The translations under genes were made by a program, and so were the position numbers. The notes under the pieces are model-generated. The model worked only from the letters and a program-made list of their open reading frames with translations. It did no database searches and was not told the origin of the DNA. DNA of 11,038 bases from JBIOHJ01 sp044448905. Lineage in GTDB: Bacteria; Bacteroidota; Bacteroidia; AKYH767-A; OLB10. The stretch spans positions 1 through 11,038 of the forward strand of contig JBIOHJ010000109.1 of NCBI GenBank assembly GCA_044448905.1, written 5' to 3'. This document shows positions 6,956-11,038 of this stretch, piece after piece (the stretch's first letter is position 1; each line of letters begins with the position of its first letter).

Positions 6956-7037
6956 GCCCAAGTGGCGAAACTGGCAGACGCACCATCTTGAGGGGGTGGC
7001 GCCAACAGGCGTGCGAGTTCGAATCTCGCCTTGGGCA
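6956..7037 (+). tRNA. tRNA-Leu (anticodon GAG)
   Basis: An 82-nt class II tRNA that folds completely. The acceptor stem GCCCAAG pairs with CTTGGGC (7030-7036), and the discriminator is A7037 with no encoded CCA. The anticodon stem is CCATC/GGTGG with loop TTGAGGG, placing GAG at 6990-6992. The long variable arm is CGCC-AACA-GGCG (7000-7011), diagnostic of Leu or Ser type. The T arm is GCGAG-TTCGAAT-CTCGC (7013-7029). The D-arm contains TGGCGAAACTGGCAGACGC, typical of tRNA-Leu. It reads CUC/CUU codons. Confidence 0.97.
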
Positions 7038-7061
7038 CTTGATAGTAAGCAGTGAACTTTC

Positions 7062-7103
7062 GCGCGAGTGGCGAAACTGGCAGACGCGCAGGTCTCAGAA
7101 GCC
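7062..7103 (+). pseudogene. 5' half of tRNA-Leu (anticodon CAG), split at an integration site
   Basis: The sequence matches the first 42 nt of a leucine tRNA. Acceptor strand GCGCGAG is followed by the same D-arm as the neighbouring tRNA-Leu, then the anticodon stem and loop GGT-CTCAGAA-GCC with CAG at 7096-7098. An intact gene would continue with TG to close the stem against CA and then a variable arm, T arm and CTCGCGC. Instead it continues GTTGGAG, and no 3' half occurs nearby. The integrase gene follows immediately, so this is best read as one end (attL) of an element inserted into the anticodon stem-loop. A functional tRNA may be rebuilt at the far end, which is outside the window. Confidence 0.85.
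7090..7103. other. putative attachment-site core
   Basis: The last stretch shared with a canonical tRNA-Leu(CAG) is the anticodon arm, whose GGT...GCC symmetry is the kind of target used by tyrosine integrases. The exact crossover cannot be fixed without the other end or an empty site. The boundary at 7103 is where tRNA identity ends. Confidence 0.6.
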
Positions 7104-7218
7104 GTTGGAGTAGGAGGGAACGTTCTTTCTTCTTTACAAGGCTTGGTGCTTGAATACAGGGGTTTTAATACACCTTTTAGGCTCGTTGAACTATTAGTCA
7201 CACCCTGAAAAAGTAGAG

Positions 7219-7239
7219 CAAGGTGCGGAAACAAGGTGC
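7219..7239. promoter_or_regulatory. paired direct repeats, possible integrase arm sites
   Basis: CAAGGTGC occurs twice, at 7219-7226 and 7232-7239, 13 bp apart, between the tRNA break and the integrase stop codon. A looser copy (CTTGGTGCTTG) lies at 7142-7152. Position next to the att core suggests Int or excisionase arm-type sites; this is inferred from location only. Confidence 0.3.
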
Positions 7240-7251
7240 TGTTTTTATAGT

Positions 7252-8673
7252 TCATTTGGCTACTTCTAAACCATTTTCTTTTATTCGCGAATTATTTCGG
7301 ATATCCTCCAATTCATTTTTCCTTTCGATTTCAGGACCGAATATTTTAAAGCCACGCGCAACTTTAGCCAACGTTTCCTTTGCCAGATAATGTCGCTCGA
7401 TCACTTCATCATTTGAATGCCCGGAAATTGCTTTAGCATTATTTCCGCCCATAAATATTGACAGGTTGGTGATATAAGTTTTCCGGAGGCATTTGAACGT
7501 AAGTTCCCGACCAGTATTTAGCTGCTTGTAGAAATGCGTAAATCCGCGTGTAAGGTCTTCCGGCATTCCTTTTACCCTGTCAACCGTTGCATCAGGAGCA
7601 AGAATATATTTGTCGGAATTTTGGTACTTTTCATATCCCATTTTTACAAGTAATTCCTTCAATGATTCCGTAACAGGAATGTAGATGTATTTCTTTTCGT
7701 CATCTTCAGTTCTTCCTTGAATTCTGTTGACTTTGTAATCTTCAACTTTAATGTATAACGGAATTCCGTCATCACTATGAATAATGTCGCTATATTTTGC
7801 AGTGGAAACTTCTTCACGTCTTCTCCCGCTTTCTAGGGCTAAAGCTATCCCATCTTTCAGCCAGGGACGAAAAAAATTTCGTTCATGTTTTTTTCCTTTC
7901 GGATATTTCTGAATTCCGTTTTCAGGTGTTATCCGCTGAAGCAATTTATTATATTCTTCCTGAGTAATTGCCAGCGGATTTGTGTTTGTCTTTTTTCTGT
8001 TAACGCTCTCAAACCAGTTACGCAATGGTGCGTTATATTCTTTGATATACCAGTTTATAAACCCCGAACAATGCTTCAGGTACTTATTGAATGAACGCGG
8101 TGAGAACCCTTTTTTATTTAAATGCTCATAAACTTTACCAACCATCGCATCATCCAGATCATTTACTTCAACAACAGAAGGATCGAATTTGCTTTTCTTC
8201 AAACCTTCCGCGAGGTCAGTTAATGTCCGGTCTATTTCTTTCAGGTATGCTTTACTTCTATTTTTTTGCCTGTGCATTGGAACATTTTCGTTATGAAGGT
8301 ATGCCATATAACGGGCAATGGCGTTAACGAACGATCTCGGTGTATTTTCCGCTTGTTCAATTTCTATTTTGCTTTCTTTTGTCTTTTTATCAGGCTTACC
8401 ATTTTCTTTTACCTCTTTCGCAAAATCAATTGCCTGTTTTATTGCTTCGTTTAAATTTCTTGTTTTTAAAACTTTTGTTCTTCTTGAATTACCGCCTTTT
8501 GGTATATTCTGGTAATCCTTAAAAACATGCTTTCCTCCAAATGGACATTTTTGAAGCGGCTTCCCTGTTTCCTTGCATACATCGGAAACATTCGTTTTGC
8601 ATTGGTAACAATAAACGGTCAATCCAAGACCTCTAATTCTTTTTGATGGTGGTATGTATAACGGTTCATCCAT
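7252..8673 (-). CDS. tyrosine-type site-specific integrase
   Basis: A 473-aa recombinase of the lambda-Int superfamily that should integrate and excise the element at the neighbouring tRNA-Leu. The N-terminus has a zinc-ribbon-like set C22-x2-C25, C33, C43, H49. Residues about 110-225 are a SAM-like core-binding domain, and 235-440 the catalytic domain. Catalytic residues: Arg285 in ESGRRREEV, beta-hairpin Lys314 in EDYKVNR, Arg397 in KCLRKTY, His419 in SGHS and the nucleophile Tyr429 in ERHYL. The first position of the usual HxxR motif is Lys394, giving KxxR, a substitution I believe occurs in some Bacteroidota integrases. The ATG at 8673 lies 12 bp after the excisionase-like gene, so the two are likely cotranscribed. 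The gene is oriented with its 3' end toward the att site. Confidence 0.95.
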   Translation of the reverse strand: MDEPLYIPPSKRIRGLGLTVYCYQCKTNVSDVCKETGKPLQKCPFGGKHVFKDYQNIPKGGNSRRTKVLKTRNLNEAIKQAIDFAKEVKENGKPDKKTKESKIEIEQAENTPRSFVNAIARYMAYLHNENVPMHRQKNRSKAYLKEIDRTLTDLAEGLKKSKFDPSVVEVNDLDDAMVGKVYEHLNKKGFSPRSFNKYLKHCSGFINWYIKEYNAPLRNWFESVNRKKTNTNPLAITQEEYNKLLQRITPENGIQKYPKGKKHERNFFRPWLKDGIALALESGRRREEVSTAKYSDIIHSDDGIPLYIKVEDYKVNRIQGRTEDDEKKYIYIPVTESLKELLVKMGYEKYQNSDKYILAPDATVDRVKGMPEDLTRGFTHFYKQLNTGRELTFKCLRKTYITNLSIFMGGNNAKAISGHSNDEVIERHYLAKETLAKVARGFKIFGPEIERKNELEDIRNNSRIKENGLEVAK

Positions 8674-8685
8674 CGGGATGAGGGA

Positions 8686-9048
8686 TTATAGCTCTGCTAG
8701 TTTTACAGTCAAGTGGGCTAAAAATTCCTTTTCAATTTTTCCCTTTGACTTATAACTTTTCAATTGTATTTTGTGTTTCTCATTTAAAGCAGTGTTGTAT
8801 TCGCTGAAGACATTTGAATAGGCATGGAAAACATCCGACACTTTATCGGTTCCATATTTCTCCTTTATATACTTCTTTGGCTCTTTGTTTACTGCTGCCT
8901 CGAATTCTTCTTTGAGTACATAGGGTTTTTTGCAACCCGTATCTGTAAAAATTCTTACGCCATTTTTATTACACCATCGTATAACCGATCTGCGCCTTTT
9001 ATATTGAAGCCTCACCTGAATTTCCGATATGTATAGTCGTTCAAACAC
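8686..9048 (-). CDS. small winged-HTH protein, likely excisionase or element regulator
   Basis: A 120-aa basic protein. Residues 5-53 read as a MerR/excisionase-type winged helix: helix LYISEIQVRLQ, turn, recognition helix RRSVIRWCNKNG, wing VRIFTDTGCKKPYVL, then the closing helix KEEFEAAV. The C-terminal two thirds is Lys/Glu-rich and helical with no recognised domain. Excisionases bend att DNA and often repress or activate int; the position directly upstream of the integrase supports such a role. No ATG is available: an in-frame TAA lies at 9073-9075 and the first usable codon is GTG (9046-9048). That codon is inside a perfect 22-bp palindrome, and half of the same sequence recurs just before int, which suggests autoregulation. 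It could also be a general regulator of the element. Confidence 0.7.
   Translation of the reverse strand: MFERLYISEIQVRLQYKRRRSVIRWCNKNGVRIFTDTGCKKPYVLKEEFEAAVNKEPKKYIKEKYGTDKVSDVFHAYSNVFSEYNTALNEKHKIQLKSYKSKGKIEKEFLAHLTVKLAEL
8699..8709. promoter_or_regulatory. repeat of the operator half-site upstream of int
   Basis: AGTTTTACAGT is identical to the right half of the palindrome at 9046-9067 and lies 26-36 bp upstream of the int ATG, within the last codons of the HTH gene. It may be a second binding site for the same regulator. Confidence 0.35.
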
Positions 9049-9067
9049 TGTAAAAAGTTTTACAGTG
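9046..9067. promoter_or_regulatory. perfect 22-bp palindrome spanning the HTH gene start
   Basis: CACTGTAAAA, a 2-bp centre AG, then TTTTACAGTG: ten-base arms without mismatch. The left arm includes the GTG start codon of the HTH gene. As DNA it is a classic dimer operator; as RNA the hairpin would hide the start codon. It lacks the T tail of a terminator. Confidence 0.7.
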
Positions 9068-9120
9068 CAACGTTAATTTAATCTGCGGCAGGCTTGTTCG
9101 CAGGAGAAGGGTAGGAGAAA

Positions 9121-9139
9121 GGGCGACCCCTATGCGCCC
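9121..9139 (-). terminator. weak stem-loop at the end of the 226-aa gene
   Basis: GGGCG (9121-9125) and CGCCC (9135-9139) pair around a 9-nt loop that includes the stop codon. On the minus strand the stem is followed by TTTCTCC, a poor T tract. It may only attenuate transcription into the HTH and integrase genes. Confidence 0.25.
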
Positions 9140-9810
9140 CTTTTAAATATTGGTAAAAAAATGTCCCGAATGAAATTCAAATTTTCTATACTCCGAACTT
9201 TTTTCGAATGAATTTTCCGAAGATATTCCGGATCAAAATCTTTACCCTCTGAGTCGCAAAAATTATTTGCTATCACCACATGCCAATGCTTATGGTATGG
9301 AATGAAATTCTGTGCGGTAAAAAACTCAAATGTAAATGTAAGCAGATTAACCTCACGTAGCCAGAGCAATTTTCGTGCATTGGTTACTCCTTCTCCAGAA
9401 AAGTGTGGCTTGAAATCTTCAAGCGAAGCATTCGTTAATCGGTTATTATGGAAACCAGAATACACATTGTTTAAAATCTCCGGCATACGGCATCCTATAA
9501 AATCGATTATTTCATAGGATATATCGTGTCGCAGATTAAGAGCTTGATTTTTGTCGATAATATCTCTCTCCGGTAAAATTATAGGTTGTTGGTTGTTCAG
9601 CGCAGGTAAAGGTACAAGCTGTTGGTTTCTTAGGTATCTTTCTATTCTTGAATCGACAAATTTTGAAAACTGTTTACCAAATTGCTGTGAATCATCGTTT
9701 TCATTTTGAACGTCTGATTTTTTATTTAGGATGGAAATGTCATCCCCCTTCAAAATTGAAGGAGGTTCTTGACTCAACTTTGGCGATTTATATTGTCGCT
9801 TGCGCTTCAT
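9130..9810 (-). CDS. 226-aa hypothetical protein of the integrated element
   Basis: Function not recognised. The N-terminal 65 residues are basic and disordered (MKRKRQYKSPKLSQ, then D/N/Q-rich). A predicted helical middle (FGKQFSKFVDSRIERYL) leads into a folded C-terminal part, residues about 90-226. Segment 147-199 has the order K-L-L-W-L-R-E, a hydrophobic helix, a strand with H-W-H, then NFCDSEGKDFDPEYLRKI. From memory this resembles the C-terminal domain of RteC-like and other Bacteroidota mobile-element proteins, but I could not test it. The frame extends to a TTG at 9831; I prefer the ATG at 9810. The gene is upstream of and on the same strand as the HTH gene, 81 bp apart, with the palindrome between. 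No good promoter match is seen ahead of it. Confidence 0.65.
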   Translation of the reverse strand: MKRKRQYKSPKLSQEPPSILKGDDISILNKKSDVQNENDDSQQFGKQFSKFVDSRIERYLRNQQLVPLPALNNQQPIILPERDIIDKNQALNLRHDISYEIIDFIGCRMPEILNNVYSGFHNNRLTNASLEDFKPHFSGEGVTNARKLLWLREVNLLTFTFEFFTAQNFIPYHKHWHVVIANNFCDSEGKDFDPEYLRKIHSKKVRSIENLNFIRDIFLPIFKRGA

Positions 9811-10045
9811 ATTTATATGGAGCGTTGTCAATTTTTAATTATATCATAGTCGCAACTCTTGCTTTCTTTTCTTTAATAAATACATGTTCGTTCTTTTGGG
9901 TTAGTAAATTTTTTTGGAATTAGATATTGACAAGGTTTTATAAATGATGTTCTGAATGGTTATTCACAAATTTTTGTTCATTTTTTCCCTATCTGGTGTG
10001 TTATAGTTATTTGAGAAATAATTTCCTTTGTATAGAAAATAAAAA

Positions 10046-10067
10046 CGGAATGCATGGCAGCATTCCG
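10046..10067 (-). terminator. hairpin with minus-strand T tail
   Basis: CGGAATGC, loop ATGGCA, GCATTCCG: an 8-bp perfect stem. Read on the minus strand it is followed by TTTTTATTTTC, so it can terminate transcripts coming from the right. On the plus strand it lies just before the promoter at 10082. Confidence 0.5.
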
Positions 10068-10081
10068 CGACTAAAAAAATA

Positions 10082-10113
10082 TTTGACTTGGAATAAAGTT
10101 TTTCCTAACTTTG
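10082..10113 (+). promoter_or_regulatory. strong Bacteroidota-type promoter
   Basis: TTTG at 10082-10085 and TAACTTTG at 10106-10113 with 20 bp between match the -33 TTTG and -7 TAnnTTTG consensus exactly. It is the best two-part promoter in the window. The expected start is about 10119-10121, with no protein gene downstream for nearly 600 bp. Confidence 0.7.
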
Positions 10114-10119
10114 AAATAC

Positions 10120-10198
10120 CAAAATAAAACATTCGGGTATTATACATATGTCTCGTCTGTTTAATGAGGGGGTTCTTACCAACCCCCTTTATTTTTTA
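10120..10198 (+). ncRNA. candidate small RNA (about 75 nt) or leader peptide/attenuator
   Basis: It is defined by the promoter at 10082-10113 and a strong terminator at 10168-10198. The 5' part is AU-rich, and the 3' end is the GC stem and U tail. An 18-codon ORF (ATG at 10148, beginning MSRLFNEGVL) runs through the terminator stem to a TAG at 10202-10204, so an attenuator or leader peptide is an alternative to a stand-alone RNA. The start site is estimated, not measured. No Rfam family recognised. Confidence 0.5.
10168..10198 (+). terminator. strong intrinsic terminator
   Basis: GGGGGTT (10168-10174), loop CTTACC, AACCCCC (10181-10187), then TTTATTTTTTA. A 7-bp perfect stem with five G-C pairs and a long T tract. 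Confidence 0.85.
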
Positions 10199-10257
10199 TA
10201 TTAGCTATCGGGAATTTTCAACATCAGTTTAGATTTTAGGTTAGGTTTAGTTTTTAA

Positions 10258-10290
10258 AAAAGCCGCATTCCAAATGGACAGCAGCTTTCA
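10258..10290 (-). terminator. possible minus-strand terminator stem
   Basis: On the minus strand AAAGC-T-GC and GC-G-GCTTT pair around a loop containing CCATTTGG, followed by TTTTTAAAAAC. The loop region contains GGAATGC, the same heptamer as the stem of the hairpin at 10046-10067. Confidence 0.35.
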
Positions 10291-10355
10291 ATTTGAGGAC
10301 AAAATTACGTAATTAGAATCGAGAAAACCAAGTTTTTGACTATAATTATATCAAC

Positions 10356-10386
10356 ATAATGTTTAACATTATTTCATTGAAATAAT
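10356..10386. promoter_or_regulatory. two overlapping palindromes sharing one arm
   Basis: ATAATGTT-T-AACATTAT (10356-10372) is perfect with 8-base arms. ATTATTTCA-T-TGAAATAAT (10368-10386) is perfect with 9-base arms. They share ATTAT at 10368-10372. As DNA they could be adjacent operator sites; as RNA the two hairpins would be mutually exclusive. Confidence 0.55.
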
Positions 10387-10405
10387 CTCATTTTTGGTTT
10401 CGCCC

Positions 10406-10555
10406 CAACCCCTTCACAAAGATTTTCTGAACGGACAAGACGAAATGCCCTTCGGGTGCGCAATGATTTTCTCGGCATAAAGCCGCTTCGCTTTTTATTC
10501 CAATTCCTCCTTGCCGCATCTTGCCCGTTCAGATTTTTTGGTTGTTACGGGGTTG
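10406..10555. repeat. large nested inverted-repeat structure upstream of the cargo gene
   Basis: The outer arms are CAACCCC (10406-10412) and GGGGTTG (10549-10555). The inner arms TCTGAACGGACAAGA (10426-10440) and TCTTGCCCGTTCAGA (10519-10533) pair at 14 of 15 positions. Inside lie small hairpins such as CCC-TTC-GGG (10448-10456) and CGGC-ATAAA-GCCG (10473-10485). It could be a structured RNA or 5' leader of the gene at 10710, an origin of transfer or replication, or a small non-autonomous element. Confidence 0.6.
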
Positions 10556-10709
10556 AAGCGATAGATCTGTTTTCTCAATAGAGTTTTTTCATTGTGTCTG
10601 GACAAACCGGCTTTTCCCTGCTGTAACAGCTTCCCCATCTTGACTGTTTCCTTTTACGAGTTACCATGCACCCAAAATCAGTACATAAACAATTTAAAAC
10701 AATTCAATC

Positions 10710-11038
10710 ATGAAAACAAAAAAGGTAAATCAAAAGGACAATCCGGCTGTCAACAGCCAGGCGCTTTCTTCACCGAAAGAAGCCATTAATTTTAAAAGTG
10801 CGTTTCTCATCAAGGGAAACAAAGCACTGCCGTTCTCAGAAGAGCAGCTTCGCTCCACTCCGCTAGAACGAAAATTTCATTCTGTAAAGGAAATGGAGGA
10901 AGTTATTTTAAAGAACAGCCATCCATTTTTTGGACAGCAGTCATTTTTAAAAGGGATGCAAAAGAAGGGCGAAACATTATTTGAACAAGGTTTTGCTCCA
11001 ACAGGGTTATTGCTTGATCTGGGCGATTTCGTCAGACC
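10710..11038 (+). CDS. element cargo gene, possible PD-(D/E)XK nuclease-fold protein (partial, right edge)
   Basis: The first 109 codons, plus two bases, of a gene that leaves the window. Translation from the ATG at 10710 begins MKTKKVNQKDNPAV. Residues 1-28 look disordered. Then come AFLIKGNKALPFSEEQL (31-47), a helix MEEVILKNSHPFFG (62-75) and TGLLLDLGDFVR (98-109). The order helix with E-x-x-I-x-x-N-x-x-x-x-F-G, then a strand containing L-L-D-L-G-D, is what I would expect at the start of PD-(D/E)XK-like proteins related to DUF91 or NucS-type nucleases in Bacteroidota; the catalytic E-x-K would lie past the edge. This is a tentative recognition. Codon use is richer in GC than the chromosomal genes. 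A large inverted-repeat structure ends 154 bp upstream. The gene starts about 3.6 kb inside the element. Confidence 0.6.
   Translation, partial: MKTKKVNQKDNPAVNSQALSSPKEAINFKSAFLIKGNKALPFSEEQLRSTPLERKFHSVKEMEEVILKNSHPFFGQQSFLKGMQKKGETLFEQGFAPTGLLLDLGDFVR

Larger units (their letters stand above)
9811..10709. other. long non-coding stretch rich in structure
   Basis: About 900 bp with no convincing protein gene on either strand. From left to right it holds an AT-rich part without clear signals (9811-10045), a hairpin with minus-strand T tail (10046-10067), a strong plus-strand promoter (10082-10113), a short transcript region ending in a strong terminator (10168-10198), a second A/T-flanked stem (10258-10290), overlapping palindromes (10356-10386) and a large nested inverted repeat (10406-10555). 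From about 10395 the sequence becomes richer in GC. Confidence 0.6.

Noticed and set aside
7104..7251. 3' half of tRNA-Leu(CAG) directly after the break
   Set aside because: No variable arm, T arm or acceptor strand CTCGCGC could be found in this stretch.
6854..7255. 133-aa minus-strand reading frame near the integrase end
   Set aside because: It runs antisense through both tRNA-Leu sequences and gives the familiar spurious peptide produced by leucine tRNA genes.
9648..9923. 91-aa plus-strand frame with a hydrophobic C-terminus
   Set aside because: It is mostly antisense to the 226-aa gene, has no promoter, and its hydrophobicity reflects T-rich codons.
10592..10789. 65-aa plus-strand frame before the cargo gene
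   Set aside because: It overlaps the 10710 gene in another frame, and the peptide shows no domain; the 10710 frame is open to the window edge and looks like protein.
10834..10842. Second att core (TCTCAGAAG)
   Set aside because: Nine bases match the tRNA anticodon loop, but the flanks differ, it lies inside the cargo gene, and no tRNA half adjoins it; likely chance.

Overview
The window comes from a member of the Bacteroidota. The chromosomal genes are AT-rich, and several starts and the tRNA are preceded by matches to the Bacteroidota sigma-ABfr -7 element TAnnTTTG, with almost no Shine-Dalgarno sequences. TTG and GTG starts have to be invoked more than once. The gene content (TrmD, a CtlX-type amidinotransferase-fold hydrolase, an M48 protease, a DnaQ/GIY-YIG fusion, single-domain receivers) also fits that phylum. 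I cannot name a genus from sequence alone.

Layout. Positions 1-283 hold an array of 21-bp units with dyad-symmetric cores. It reads as a heptad-repeat peptide entering from the left edge and ends 14 bp before a 199-aa uncharacterised protein (298-897). Positions 1119-2032 carry a CheY-like receiver and a 93-aa orphan ORF; the orphan lies between two related palindromic, REP-like elements. Positions 2108-6844 are ordinary chromosome: trmD, a GNAT acetyltransferase and a CtlX-like hydrolase on the minus strand, a divergent M48 membrane protease, then a DnaQ-exonuclease/GIY-YIG fusion on the minus strand. Positions 6956-7103 hold an intact tRNA-Leu(GAG) followed by only the 5' half of a tRNA-Leu(CAG).

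The second tRNA breaks inside the 3' side of its anticodon stem. From there rightward the window is an integrated genetic element. It carries possible Int arm sites, a 473-aa tyrosine integrase with an N-terminal zinc-ribbon-like segment, a small excisionase-like winged-HTH protein whose GTG start lies inside a perfect 10+10 palindrome, and an unrecognised 226-aa protein, all on the minus strand.

The element then has about 900 bp without a convincing protein gene (9811-10709), and this is the most interesting stretch. It contains a hairpin with a minus-strand T tail, a very good plus-strand promoter followed about 55 bp later by a strong terminator (a candidate small RNA of roughly 75 nt), two palindromes that share an arm, and a nested inverted-repeat structure of about 150 bp. 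A cargo gene, possibly a PD-(D/E)XK nuclease-fold protein, starts at 10710 and runs off the right edge. The far end of the element, where the other half of the tRNA should be, is outside the window.
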